From: Alistipes sp.
Lineage (GTDB): Bacteria; Bacteroidota; Bacteroidia; Bacteroidales; Rikenellaceae
Length of the DNA: 64,000 nt
Direction: 5' to 3'
Assembly (NCBI RefSeq): GCF_020026455.1
Contig: NZ_JAHHQJ010000001.1
Coordinates: 62,001-126,000 of the forward strand
The position numbers were made by a program, and so were the translations under genes. The notes beneath the pieces were generated by a model. That model worked only from the letters and a program-made list of their open reading frames with translations. It ran no database searches and was not told the DNA's origin. The first letter of the stretch is position 1. Each line of letters starts with the position of its first letter. Of the stretch, positions 8,545 to 16,288 are shown one piece after another.

Positions 8545-9348
8545 TTATCCCAATAGAATCAGACTTACGGCCATCAGGGCCATGCCGGCTACCACGCCGT
8601 AGATGGAGGTGTGGGCTTCGCCGTATTCGCGGGCCGCAGGCAGCAGCTCGTCGATCGAGATGAAGACCATGATGCCTGCCACGCCGGCCAGGATGCTGCC
8701 CATCAGCGTCGGGGTCATGAAGGGCATCAGCACCAGATAGGCCAGCACGGCGCCGATCGGTTCGGCCAGACCCGAGAGGAGCGACAGGCGGAAGGCCTTT
8801 CGGCGGTCGCCCGTGGCGTAGTAGATCGGGATCGAGACGGCGATGCCTTCGGGGATGTTGTGGATGGCGATGGCCACGGCGATGGCTACGCCGAGGGCTA
8901 CGTTGTCCACCGCCGAGGTGAAGGTGGCGATGCCTTCGGGGAAGTTGTGGATGCCGATGGCCAGTGCCGTCATCACACCCATGCGCATCAGTCGGGGGTT
9001 GTGCGGCTGCTGGTCCATCTCCTCGACGCTGTGGGCCTCGTGGGGGTTCTCGATCGAGGGGACCAGCCGGTCGATGATGCCGATCAGCAGGATGCCGGCG
9101 AAGAAGCTCGCCACGGTGACGATCACACCCGTGTGTGTGCCCCATTCGGCCGTGAGGGTCGCGTTGGCCTGCTGGAACAGCTCGACGAACGAGACGTAGA
9201 TCATCACGCCGCCCGAGAGACCCAGCGAGAACGACAGCAGCCGTTTGTTGGTGCGCTTGGCGAAGAAGGCGATGGCGCTGCCGATGCCCGTGGCCAGCCC
9301 CGCTCCGAGAGTCAGCAGCAGGGGGATGAGAATATTGTGTTCTTCCAT
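8545..9348 (-). CDS. zupT: ZIP family metal transporter (ZupT-like)
   Basis: A 267-residue divalent metal importer with about eight membrane segments. The hallmark metal-site helices are present as HNFPEG (with IATFTS following) and HNIPEG. A variable polar loop with several His and Glu (ENPHEAHSVEEMDQQPHN) separates the third and fourth segments, as in other ZIP proteins. E. coli ZupT takes up Zn2+, Fe2+, Co2+ and Mn2+. It is first in a two-gene operon with the CaCA antiporter. A TATCTTTG box (9421-9414) upstream is a candidate -7 element without a clear -33, and a GGCCGGTC/GGTCGGCC hairpin (9381-9400) lies in the 5' leader. Confidence 0.9.
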   Translation of the reverse strand: MEEHNILIPLLLTLGAGLATGIGSAIAFFAKRTNKRLLSFSLGLSGGVMIYVSFVELFQQANATLTAEWGTHTGVIVTVASFFAGILLIGIIDRLVPSIENPHEAHSVEEMDQQPHNPRLMRMGVMTALAIGIHNFPEGIATFTSAVDNVALGVAIAVAIAIHNIPEGIAVSIPIYYATGDRRKAFRLSLLSGLAEPIGAVLAYLVLMPFMTPTLMGSILAGVAGIMVFISIDELLPAAREYGEAHTSIYGVVAGMALMAVSLILLG

Positions 9349-9669
9349 GCGGATTGTTTTCGTTTGTTTCGTAAATAGGCGGCCGGTCCTTGGGTCGGCC
9401 GGGATTTTTACTGCAAAGATAATGCATAAAACGAAATACCGAACCCGCAGGAATTCGGTATTTTCAATCGTACTATCGGCATATCCTATCGGGTGTTTTG
9501 GGGATATGCCTCCCTGGATATGCCTCCCCGGATGGCAGACCGGCGAATTGGCCGGCGGGCGGATTGGTGATCTGACCGATGGGGGGCGGCGGGCTGGATA
9601 CCCTGCTGGGCGCCTTGCCGGGGCGTCCTGTCGGGGCGTCCTGTCGGATGCCCGACAGGAGGCTTGCGG
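9349..9669. other. Intergenic region with short tandem duplications and a perfect hairpin
   Basis: Besides the zupT leader, this 321-bp gap contains two small tandem duplications. GGATATGCCTCCCY occurs twice (9502-9515, 9516-9529), and GGGGCGTCCTGTC occurs twice exactly (9620-9632, 9633-9645). The second overlaps a perfect 9-bp hairpin, TCCTGTCGG/CCGACAGGA (9639-9660), just past the stop of the HAD gene. That hairpin may act as its terminator although no U tract follows. The rest is G-rich and shows no gene. Confidence 0.6.
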
Positions 9670-10539
9670 CTATCTGTTGGCCAGGCGGATCAGTTCGCCC
9701 AGCACTTCGATGCTGTCGGCCGTGATATGGGGCTGCGGGTCGGCCTTGTCGGCCACGTCGAGCGTCGTTTCGCCCGAGAGCACCAGCACACCCATCGCCC
9801 CGGCGTTGTGGGCCATCTGCACGTCGGTGTAGATGCGGTCGCCGACCATGGCGATCTCGGAGGGTTGCAGGCCGTGGCGTGCGAGGATGCCCGAAAGCAT
9901 GTTCGGGTCGGGCTTGCCCAGTGTGATGTCGGGGCGGCGTCCCGTGGCGTGCTCGAGGCAGGCGCAGATCGATCCGCAGTCGACCAGCACCGTCGGCAGG
10001 TCGGTGGGGCACACCCGGTCGGGGTTGGTGGCGATGTAGGGCACTCCCTGCTTGATCCACCAGGCCGCGCGGCAGAGCCGTTCGTAGCGGAGCGTCATGT
10101 CGAAGGCCGCTACGATCACGTCGGGCACGTCGTCGGCCGAGTCGGTGCACGACTCGAAGCCCGCGGCCTCGAATTCCGAGATCATCGACGGAGTGCCGAG
10201 CAGGAAGAGCCGTTTGGCCGCGGGGTGATGGGCCCTGATGTAGTCGATGGTGGCCAGCGCCGTGGTGTACATCTCCTCGCGCGAGGCCTTGATGCCCAGT
10301 GCGTCGAGTTTGCGGAGGTAGTCCGCGATGCTTTTCGAGGGATTGTTCGTCAGGAACGAATAGCTGATCCCCAGTTCTCGGAGCCCCTGCAGAAAGGCCT
10401 GCGTGTAGGGGAAGAGCGACATCCCCATGTAGATCGTGCCGTCCATGTCGAGGGCCACGTGGCGGATGCGGCGCAGGCGTTGCGTCAGTTCGCTCTGCTC
10501 CCAGACGGATCGGTATTTGTCGAAGGTTTTGGTTTCCAT
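9670..10539 (-). CDS. HAD-IIA family hydrolase (NagD/phosphoglycolate-phosphatase-like)
   Basis: A 289-residue HAD phosphatase of subclass IIA. Motif I is LDMDGTIYMG (nucleophile D31, acid/base D33). Motif II is T64 in FLTNNPS, a signature of the NagD/AUM branch. Motif III is K209 in GKPDP, and motif IV is MVGDRIYTDV (D234, D239). The cap domain lies between motifs II and III. Relatives dephosphorylate small sugar or polyol phosphates such as phosphoglycolate or glycerol phosphate. It follows the secreted metallophosphoesterase gene by four bases and is divergent from the glycerol-1-phosphate dehydrogenase, which supports a polyol-phosphate substrate, although this is inference. Confidence 0.9.
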   Translation of the reverse strand: METKTFDKYRSVWEQSELTQRLRRIRHVALDMDGTIYMGMSLFPYTQAFLQGLRELGISYSFLTNNPSKSIADYLRKLDALGIKASREEMYTTALATIDYIRAHHPAAKRLFLLGTPSMISEFEAAGFESCTDSADDVPDVIVAAFDMTLRYERLCRAAWWIKQGVPYIATNPDRVCPTDLPTVLVDCGSICACLEHATGRRPDITLGKPDPNMLSGILARHGLQPSEIAMVGDRIYTDVQMAHNAGAMGVLVLSGETTLDVADKADPQPHITADSIEVLGELIRLANR

Positions 10540-10543
10540 GTCG

Positions 10544-11740
10544 TTATTTGCTCTTTTTGTCGATACGGTGTTGCTTGATCACGGCGCCCGAGGTGTCGAC
10601 CACCTTCAGGTCGATGCCCTCGGCGTCGGCCGACACGCGGAGGCAGTCGTTGTTTGAGTTGACAAGGATCGGGAAGTCGACTCCGCGGCTGCCGTCGTCG
10701 ATCCACTGGTAGCGGTGGTAGTGGCCGCAGAGCATCAGGTCGATGCCTTTGCCGACGAGTTCGGGGACGAACAGTTTGCGGATCTGCTGCTCGCCGTACC
10801 AGCTGTCCGCCTGACCCGGGATCATGTGTATCAGCACGATGCGCACGGGAGCGGCCCGGAATTCGTCGCTGTCGACAACGCCCTTCAGCCATTCCGCCTG
10901 CTGCCGGCGGTATGCGTCCCAGTCGCCCATGCCGTAATAGCGGGTATCGCTGTCGGGCTTGTCCTCGCAGCCGTCGAGCACGATGAAGAAGGCCGGGCCG
11001 CGGCGGAATGTGTAGTAGGTTTCGCCGGTCGGCGTGGGGAAGTAGTCGAGCCAGTGCTGTGCGTGAGTGCCGCGGTTTTCGTGGTTGCCGCGCGTCGCGA
11101 CGAGGGGGATACCCGCGGGCGTGAGGATCTTCGATGCCGACCTCAGGCAGGCGTCCCAGAGAGCCTGTGCGGTCTCGATCTGGCTGCTTAGGTCGCCGTT
11201 CAGGCAGACGAAGTCCGGCCGGGCCTCGGGCGCCTGCTTGATCAGCAGCCGGAACACGGAGTCGCGGTCGTGGATGTCGTTGACCATCCAGAAATCGACC
11301 TTTTCCTGTGCCGGGTCGAGGGTTCTGATGGTGTAGGGCTCGCGCAGGTAGACCTCGCTGCCGTCCCCGTTGTCGAGGATGACGCGCCGGTTGCCCTCGT
11401 TCAGGACGATACCCCGCTGCATGATGCGGTAGCGGTAGGTCGTGCCGGGTTGGAGCCCTTCGATCCGTACGCGGTGCATGCGTCCGACGCGGCAAAGTCC
11501 GAGGTGCGAGTCGTAATACCTAGGCCGTTCGGTCGAGTAGAAGTGCGATCCGTCCATCGGGGCGAGTTCGACCCAGCCGATGGCGTCGGCCTTCGCGTCC
11601 CAGACGACTGTGAAGCCGTCTTCGGTGACATTCAGTACATAGGGTCCGTTGGCGATGCGCACCGTCGGCGGCACGGCGTTTTGGGCGAGGGTGGCGGCCG
11701 TCAGCAGGAGCGCGCCCAGCAGCAGGGTGAGTCGTTTCAT
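10544..11740 (-). CDS. Secreted metallophosphoesterase (purple-acid-phosphatase-like)
   Basis: A 398-residue protein with a signal peptide (MKRLTLLLGALLLTAATLAQ). An N-terminal fibronectin-like domain (about 25-145, with GFTVVWDAK and LQPGTTYRYR) is followed by a calcineurin-type phosphoesterase domain. The dinuclear metal ligands are visible as D155-x-H157, G-D183, G-N219-H220-E221, a later IHMIPG and G-H-Y-H. This architecture is that of periplasmic or surface purple-acid-phosphatase relatives. The exact ester is unknown. It is the first gene of an operon with the HAD phosphatase. Confidence 0.9.
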   Translation of the reverse strand: MKRLTLLLGALLLTAATLAQNAVPPTVRIANGPYVLNVTEDGFTVVWDAKADAIGWVELAPMDGSHFYSTERPRYYDSHLGLCRVGRMHRVRIEGLQPGTTYRYRIMQRGIVLNEGNRRVILDNGDGSEVYLREPYTIRTLDPAQEKVDFWMVNDIHDRDSVFRLLIKQAPEARPDFVCLNGDLSSQIETAQALWDACLRSASKILTPAGIPLVATRGNHENRGTHAQHWLDYFPTPTGETYYTFRRGPAFFIVLDGCEDKPDSDTRYYGMGDWDAYRRQQAEWLKGVVDSDEFRAAPVRIVLIHMIPGQADSWYGEQQIRKLFVPELVGKGIDLMLCGHYHRYQWIDDGSRGVDFPILVNSNNDCLRVSADAEGIDLKVVDTSGAVIKQHRIDKKSK

Positions 11741-11766
11741 GGCGAAAGTTGTATCGGTTCGAGATT

Positions 11767-11798
11767 CAAAGGTATGTTTTTATTTTCTTTTATCCAAT
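11767..11798 (-). promoter_or_regulatory. Probable promoter of the metallophosphoesterase-HAD operon
   Basis: The reverse strand shows TACCTTTG (11774-11767), a perfect -7 box, with ATTG (11798-11795) 20 bases upstream in place of TTTG. The start of transcription would be near 11760, about 20 bases before the start codon. Confidence 0.6.
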
Positions 11799-11861
11799 TA
11801 TTTTCCTTTGTTAATCCTAAAGCGTAAAAATAGATTATTAAAAGAAGTTTTTTAACTTGCT

Positions 11862-11896
11862 TTTGATGACTAAAAGGAAAATAATAGCTATATTTG
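11862..11896 (+). promoter_or_regulatory. Candidate promoter of the glycerol-1-phosphate dehydrogenase gene
   Basis: TTTG (11862-11865) and a perfect TATATTTG (11889-11896) are separated by 23 bases, slightly more than the usual 19-21. It lies in an AT-rich stretch, unlike its GC-rich surroundings, and about 80 bases before the gene. Confidence 0.5.
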
Positions 11897-11976
11897 CCTT
11901 TGTTTTGAGAAATCCGGGAGGAGTTCTCCGAATTTCGTTTGCGAAAAAACGGAAATGCTAAAATCAGACAGATCCT

Positions 11977-13377
11977 ATGAATAAGGTAGAGAGCGCCCTT
12001 CAGCGCACGACCGACACCCAGGCGCTGGTGCTCGGTGTCGGAACCCTTCCGCGGACGGCGGAGCTGTTTCGCGAGTTGTTCCCCGGCTGCCGCGCCGTCG
12101 TGGTCGCCGACGCCCATACGTGGCGCGTTGCCGGCTGTCAGGTGCACCGTATCCTTGCCGATGCGGGGATCGGGCAGGACGAACCGCATCTGTTCACCGA
12201 CCCGAAACTCTATGCCGAATGGTCGTTCGTCGAGGAGTTGGACGGTGTGCTGGCTGCGACCGATGCCATTCCCGTGGCGGTGGGTTCGGGCGTGATCAAC
12301 GACTTGACCAAACTCTGCTCCCACCACAACGGCCGCCGGTACATGGTGGTCGGCACGGCCGCTTCGATGGACGGGTACACGGCCTACGGAGCCTCGATCA
12401 CCAAAGAGGGCAACAAGCAGACCTTCGACTGCCCGGCTCCGCTGGGCATGCTCCTCGATCCTTCGATTTCGGCCGCTGCACCCGCCCGGATGTCGGCTTC
12501 GGGCTATGCCGACCTGATTGCCAAGATCCCCGCCGGGGCCGACTGGATGCTTTCCGATGCCGTGGGGGCGGAGCCGCTGGACGATTTCGCCTTCGGATTG
12601 GTGCAGGACGGGCTGCGCGAGGCGTTGTCCGATCCCGCAGGCGTTCGTGCCGGCGATGTGACGAAGGTCGGCCAGCTGGCCGAGGGGCTGCTGCTGAGCG
12701 GTTTTGCCATGCAGGCCACGCAGTCGAGCCGCCCGGCGTCGGGCGCCGAGCATCAGTTCAGCCATCTATGGGACATGGAACATCTGAAATACAACGGCGC
12801 TTCGGTGTCGCATGGCTTCAAGGTCGGTATCGGTACGCTGGCCTCGACGGCCTTTTTCGAAATGCTGCTCGACGCCCCCGTGGAGCAGCTGGACATCGAG
12901 CGGTGCGTCGCGGCGTGGAAATCGTGGGACGAGACCGAACGGGACATCCGCGCCGTTTTCGGCAATGACCCCGAATTCGTGGCCCGCGGCCTTTCCGAGA
13001 CCCGCAACAAGTATGTCGACAGGGAGGGGCTGCGCGACCAGCTCGTGCGGCTCAGGGAGGCATGGCCCCAGCTGCGCGAACGCATCCGCCGGCAGATCCT
13101 CTCGTTCGACGAGGTGCACCGCCGTCTGGAACTCGTCGGTGCACCTTGCGAACCGGAGCAGATCGGCGTTTCGCGCGCCCGTTTCCGGGCGTCGTTCGAG
13201 AAGATTCCCTACATGCGCAGCCGCTACACGGTCGTCGATACCGCCTTCCGCTGCGGCTGGATGGAGGAGTGGCTCGAACGCCTGTTCGGCAAGGGCGGCA
13301 TCTGGGAGATCGGCAGCTCCGCCGCAGTCTCAGGCGAACGGGACAGTTCCGCCGCGGCTCCGCTTGCGGGGGCATAG
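11977..13377 (+). CDS. sn-glycerol-1-phosphate dehydrogenase (AraM/EgsA family)
   Basis: A 466-residue protein of the iron-containing alcohol dehydrogenase-like superfamily, in the AraM/EgsA branch that interconverts dihydroxyacetone phosphate and sn-glycerol 1-phosphate with NAD(P)H. GSGVIND at residues 103-109 is the nucleotide-binding loop, and VGTAASMDGYTAYGAS (with D132) is a family signature. The metal ligands are D179 (SGYADLIAK), H259 (GAEHQFSHLW) and H279 (VSHGFKVG). It is longer than B. subtilis AraM because of an extended helical C-terminus. The product is unusual in bacteria because G1P is the archaeal lipid backbone precursor. It is followed by a transporter and a DeoR regulator. 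Confidence 0.88.
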   Translation: MNKVESALQRTTDTQALVLGVGTLPRTAELFRELFPGCRAVVVADAHTWRVAGCQVHRILADAGIGQDEPHLFTDPKLYAEWSFVEELDGVLAATDAIPVAVGSGVINDLTKLCSHHNGRRYMVVGTAASMDGYTAYGASITKEGNKQTFDCPAPLGMLLDPSISAAAPARMSASGYADLIAKIPAGADWMLSDAVGAEPLDDFAFGLVQDGLREALSDPAGVRAGDVTKVGQLAEGLLLSGFAMQATQSSRPASGAEHQFSHLWDMEHLKYNGASVSHGFKVGIGTLASTAFFEMLLDAPVEQLDIERCVAAWKSWDETERDIRAVFGNDPEFVARGLSETRNKYVDREGLRDQLVRLREAWPQLRERIRRQILSFDEVHRRLELVGAPCEPEQIGVSRARFRASFEKIPYMRSRYTVVDTAFRCGWMEEWLERLFGKGGIWEIGSSAAVSGERDSSAAAPLAGA

Positions 13378-13424
13378 GGACGTGCGGGGCTTCGGGTGAT
13401 GAAACGGAAAAATCACGGAAATAA

Positions 13425-13456
13425 TTTAGAATATCGCTCCGAAAGTTGTATATTTG
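13425..13456 (+). promoter_or_regulatory. Probable promoter of the MFS transporter gene
   Basis: TTTA (13425-13428), 20 bases, then a perfect TATATTTG (13449-13456). A start near 13463 leaves about 24 bases of leader before the ATG at 13487. It means the transporter can be expressed apart from the dehydrogenase. Confidence 0.6.
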
Positions 13457-13486
13457 GCTTCTGAAACCACTAACTTTCATTTCGAA

Positions 13487-14938
13487 ATGATATCTGAACA
13501 AACCAAGCGCTTCAAGTATTGGCAGATGCGTACGATCGTTGCGACGATGGTCGGTTATGCGCTCTTCTACTTCGTGCGCAAGAATTTTTCGCTGGCCATG
13601 CCCGGTCTGGAGGCCGATCTCGGCATTTCGAAGACGAGCCTCGGCATCTTCCTCACCCTGAACGGACTGATCTATGGCTTTTCGCGTTTCGTCAACGGCA
13701 TCCTGGCCGACCGCATGAACGCCCGCTGGTATATGGCCGTCGGTCTGTCGCTGTGTGCGCTGGCCAACTTCGCATTCGGATTCGGCGAAGACGTCTCCTA
13801 CTGGATCACGGGCGAGCATTCGGGCGATCGGTTCGGCAACACGATGATTCTCTTCATGGGCATCATGTGGGTCGTCAACGGGCTGTTGCAGGGCACGGGA
13901 TTCCCGCCCTGTGCGCGTCTGCTGACCCATTGGATTCCACCGACGGAGCTGGCGACGAAAATGTCGGTGTGGAATACCTCGCACTCGATCGGCGCGGGGC
14001 TGGTGGTGATCCTCTGCGGGTACATCATGGGGACGCTGGGCACGAACCTGACGAGCGATCCCGACACCGTGGCCTCCATTGCCGCACACTTGGGTGTCTC
14101 GCCCGACGATGCCGCGGGCATGGAGCGCGTGATGACCTCCGCGGCGCATGTCGGGGCGTGGAAGTGGTGTTTCTGGATTCCCTCGGCGATCGCCTTTGCC
14201 GGGGCCATCGGGCTGGTGGTTTTCCTGCGCGACACCCCGACCTCGGTGGGGCTTCCCGAACTCGAGGGGACCGAGAGCGGGCGGGCGAAAGCCCAAACCA
14301 CGGGCGCCGAGCACAAGGCCTTCCTGATGAAATACGTTTTCCGGAATCCGCTGATCTGGATCCTGGGCTTCGCCAACTTCTTCGTTTACATCGTTCGTTT
14401 CTCGGTGCTCGACTGGGGGCCTTCGCTGTTGAGCCAGTCGAAGGGCGTCTCGATGGCGCACGCCGGATGGCTTGTGGCGATGTTCGAGATCGCCGGCATT
14501 CTCGGCATGCTCTTCGCCGGATGGGCGACGGACCGGTGGCTCAAGGGCCGTGCACACCGCACCTGCGTCTTCTGCATGGCGGGCGCCGCGCTCTTCGTCT
14601 TCCTGTTCTGGCAGCTGCCTGCCGACGCTCCGATCTGGCTGCTGTTCGCCTCGCTCTGCGCCGCCGGGTTCTGCATCTACGGCCCGCAGGCACTGATCGG
14701 CATTGCCGCCGCGAACCAGGCCACGAAGAAGGCCGCCGCCACGGCCAACGGCCTCACGGGGCTCTTCGGCTACGCTTCGACGCTCGTTTCGGGTGTGGGA
14801 CTGGGCTTCGTGGCCCAGCATTACGGCTGGAACTGGGCTTATGTCGGCATTCTGGGCATGGCCGTTGCGGGCATGCTGGTCTTCCTCCTGATGTGGGGAG
14901 CCAAGGCCGACGGCTACGAATCCGAGGCGACGGAATAA
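13487..14938 (+). CDS. MFS transporter, organophosphate:phosphate antiporter type (GlpT/UhpT-like)
   Basis: A 483-residue inner-membrane carrier with about 12 membrane segments. The N-terminal part (FKYWQMRTIVATMVGYALFY followed by FVRKNFSLAMP) and LGIFLTLNGLIYGFSRFVNGILADR resemble the GlpT/UhpC organophosphate antiporter (OPA) family. The region GVGLGFVAQHYGWNWAYVGILG is the typical end of the eleventh and twelfth segments. OPA carriers swap glycerol 3-phosphate or hexose phosphates for inorganic phosphate. I start at the ATG at 13487 rather than the TTG at 13454, which sits within the promoter box. Its position after a glycerol-1-phosphate dehydrogenase suggests a glycerol-phosphate-type substrate. 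Confidence 0.88.
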   Translation: MISEQTKRFKYWQMRTIVATMVGYALFYFVRKNFSLAMPGLEADLGISKTSLGIFLTLNGLIYGFSRFVNGILADRMNARWYMAVGLSLCALANFAFGFGEDVSYWITGEHSGDRFGNTMILFMGIMWVVNGLLQGTGFPPCARLLTHWIPPTELATKMSVWNTSHSIGAGLVVILCGYIMGTLGTNLTSDPDTVASIAAHLGVSPDDAAGMERVMTSAAHVGAWKWCFWIPSAIAFAGAIGLVVFLRDTPTSVGLPELEGTESGRAKAQTTGAEHKAFLMKYVFRNPLIWILGFANFFVYIVRFSVLDWGPSLLSQSKGVSMAHAGWLVAMFEIAGILGMLFAGWATDRWLKGRAHRTCVFCMAGAALFVFLFWQLPADAPIWLLFASLCAAGFCIYGPQALIGIAAANQATKKAAATANGLTGLFGYASTLVSGVGLGFVAQHYGWNWAYVGILGMAVAGMLVFLLMWGAKADGYESEATE

Positions 14939-14985
14939 GGAACGGAGGTTCTACTTTGGATGATGATACGGACTTCGGTCCGTGA

Positions 14986-15020
14986 GGGTTCGGCCTGTCG
15001 CGGGGTCGGACCCTTTTTTT
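14986..15020 (+). terminator. Intrinsic terminator after the MFS transporter gene
   Basis: The arms GGGTTCGGCC and GGTCGGACCC form a 10-bp stem (two G-T pairs) around TGTCGCGG, followed by seven T residues. This is a textbook rho-independent terminator about 50 bases past the stop. Its T run also supplies the -33 box of the next promoter. Confidence 0.9.
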
Positions 15021-15048
15021 GCGATAAAAAAAAGTTTTTATATCTTTG
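15018..15048 (+). promoter_or_regulatory. Promoter of the DeoR-family regulator gene
   Basis: TTTG (15018-15021), 19 bases, TATCTTTG (15041-15048): a perfect consensus. The leader of about 115 bases before the ATG contains CGGAC/GTCCG arms (15087-15120) followed by TTCTTTTTT, a possible weak leader terminator. Confidence 0.8.
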
Positions 15049-15169
15049 GGTCGTAACGAGACTTCTGGGAGGTTGGGGCGTTTTGCCGGACCACATGCAA
15101 CTCGGTTTTGGAGCCGTCCGTTCTTTTTTCGGTATCGTTGCTTTTATAACTCTTTAAAAACCAACCGAT

Positions 15170-15943
15170 ATGTTGAGCATCGCCGAACGGCACAAATACA
15201 TTCTCGATAACCTGAACAAGCACGGTTTCGTCCGGATTACCGACGTCGCCAACGAATTGGGCGTAACGAAGGTGACCATCCGCAAGGACATCAAGATTCT
15301 CGAAAGCAAAGGCTTATTATATAAGGTACACGGCAGCGCCCGCCCGGCCAATCCCCATGTTGCGGACCTCGACGTGCATGTGAAGGACAACATCAACCGC
15401 GACGCCAAGCGGCGCATCGCCCAGCGGGCGGTGGAGATGCTCGGCGAGACCGACTCGATCATCGTGGCCTCAGGCTCGACCGTCTATGCCTTTGGCGAGG
15501 AGATCAAGATGCGCATGTGGCATCACCTGAACATCGTCACGCCGTTCCTGCGGCTGGGCGTGCTGCTCAACGAGTCGGAGAACGTCAACGTCGTGCAGCT
15601 GGGCGGCGCGGTGCACAAGAAGTCGCTGTCGGTGCTGGGCGAAGAGGCCGCGCGCGAACTCGACGACTGCATCTGCTCGAAGGTCTTCTTCGGGGTGGAC
15701 GGCATCGATCCCGAGCACGGCATCACGACGTCGACGATCGACGAGGCGAAGCTCACGCGGCGGATGATGCACGCCGCCTCGCAGGTCATCGTGCTGGCCG
15801 ACTCGTCGAAATTCGGACAGCGCGGCTTCGGCCGCGTCTGCGCGCTGGAAGACATCGACGTGATCGTCACCGACGAGCGGATCCCCGAGCAGATGATCTC
15901 GATCGTCGAGGAGGCGGGCGTCGACCTGATCATCGTCCGATAG
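15170..15943 (+). CDS. DeoR/GlpR family transcriptional regulator
   Basis: A 257-residue regulator. The N-terminal winged helix spans residues 4-55, with the helix-turn-helix ITDVANELGVTKVTIRKDIKI. The C-terminal effector domain is of the isomerase-like DeoR type, with VVQLGGAVHKKSLSVLGEEA, FFGVDGIDPEHGITT (the family's D-G-I-D segment) and ADSSKFG. GlpR-type members sense glycerol phosphates or sugar phosphates and usually repress nearby catabolic genes. Its place directly after the dehydrogenase and the OPA carrier makes it the likely regulator of that module. No operator was identified. Confidence 0.92.
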   Translation: MLSIAERHKYILDNLNKHGFVRITDVANELGVTKVTIRKDIKILESKGLLYKVHGSARPANPHVADLDVHVKDNINRDAKRRIAQRAVEMLGETDSIIVASGSTVYAFGEEIKMRMWHHLNIVTPFLRLGVLLNESENVNVVQLGGAVHKKSLSVLGEEAARELDDCICSKVFFGVDGIDPEHGITTSTIDEAKLTRRMMHAASQVIVLADSSKFGQRGFGRVCALEDIDVIVTDERIPEQMISIVEEAGVDLIIVR

Positions 15944-16083
15944 TCTGTTTCCCGGGGCGGAGGAGTGGGGAGGCGGGAGACCTGCCGCTCCGAAAATCTG
16001 TGCCATGTGCCTGTAGGTCCGCTTCATGCGGCGGGCGGGCGGATGGGCGTGGGGGTGTGTTGAAAAATTTTTCCGGGAAAAGT

Positions 16084-16115
16084 TTTGCAGAGGCCGTGAA
16101 AATGCCCTATCTTTG
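16084..16115 (+). promoter_or_regulatory. Promoter of the pyrimidine biosynthesis operon
   Basis: TTTG (16084-16087), 20 bases, TATCTTTG (16108-16115) matches the Bacteroidetes consensus exactly. Transcription would begin near 16121, leaving a leader of about 165 bases before pyrC. Confidence 0.85.
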
Positions 16116-16143
16116 TACACAATTACGGCAACTCCTGAATCCT

Positions 16144-16245
16144 ATGAACTCTAAATCCAACATGGCATCGGCGCAAGCGTTTTGGCTGCAGGATTATTGG
16201 TCGGGGTTCCAGTCTCCGACGGATTCAGGCATTATTGTTTATTAG
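16144..16245 (+). CDS. Possible 33-residue leader peptide ahead of pyrC
   Basis: A short open frame, MNSKSNMASA through SGIIVY, that starts about 23 bases after the predicted transcription start. It ends with a TAG that overlaps the first bases of the terminator stem. A ribosome reaching this stop would cover the 5' arm and prevent hairpin formation, as in the E. coli pyrBI leader. The same bases also form the predicted leader helices, so the frame could be fortuitous. It is too short for codon statistics to settle this. Confidence 0.35.
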   Translation: MNSKSNMASAQAFWLQDYWSGFQSPTDSGIIVY

Positions 16246-16274
16246 GGTAACTGTTTTGGTTGCCCTATTTTTTT
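16244..16274 (+). terminator. Intrinsic terminator in the pyrC leader
   Basis: AGGGTAAC pairs with GTTGCCCT (one T-G pair), and the stem can be extended by another T-G pair. The loop is GTTTT and the stem is followed by ATTTTTTT. It ends 14 bases before the pyrC start codon, so termination here would switch off the whole pyrimidine operon. Confidence 0.85.
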
Positions 16275-16288
16275 GTATCCAGCTACGA

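Larger units (their letters stand above)
16127..16274 (+). promoter_or_regulatory. Structured leader / attenuator of the pyrimidine operon
   Basis: The pyrC leader can fold into a closed domain. CCTGAATCC (16134-16142) is an exact complement of GGATTCAGG (16221-16229). Inside it lie GTCGGGG/CTCCGAC (16200-16206 with 16214-16220) and AATCC/GGATT (16154-16158 with 16191-16195), giving a three-way junction. The leader ends in an intrinsic terminator. A further segment, GGCAAC (16127-16132), complements GTTGCC (16259-16264), which is part of the terminator 3' arm; pairing these would prevent termination. Control by premature termination is therefore likely. Whether the signal is a bound metabolite, translation of the leader frame at 16144-16245 or UTP-dependent pausing is not decided by sequence. 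Confidence 0.6.

Noticed and set aside
13454..13486. TTG start for the MFS transporter giving 11 extra residues
   Set aside because: The TTG lies within the predicted TATATTTG promoter box, so it would not be in the mRNA made from it. The ATG at 13487 gives a normal family N-terminus.
16144..16245. Tryptophan-type attenuation, because the leader frame holds two Trp codons
   Set aside because: The Trp codons are five apart, not adjacent, and the operon makes pyrimidines. Amino-acid starvation control is not supported.
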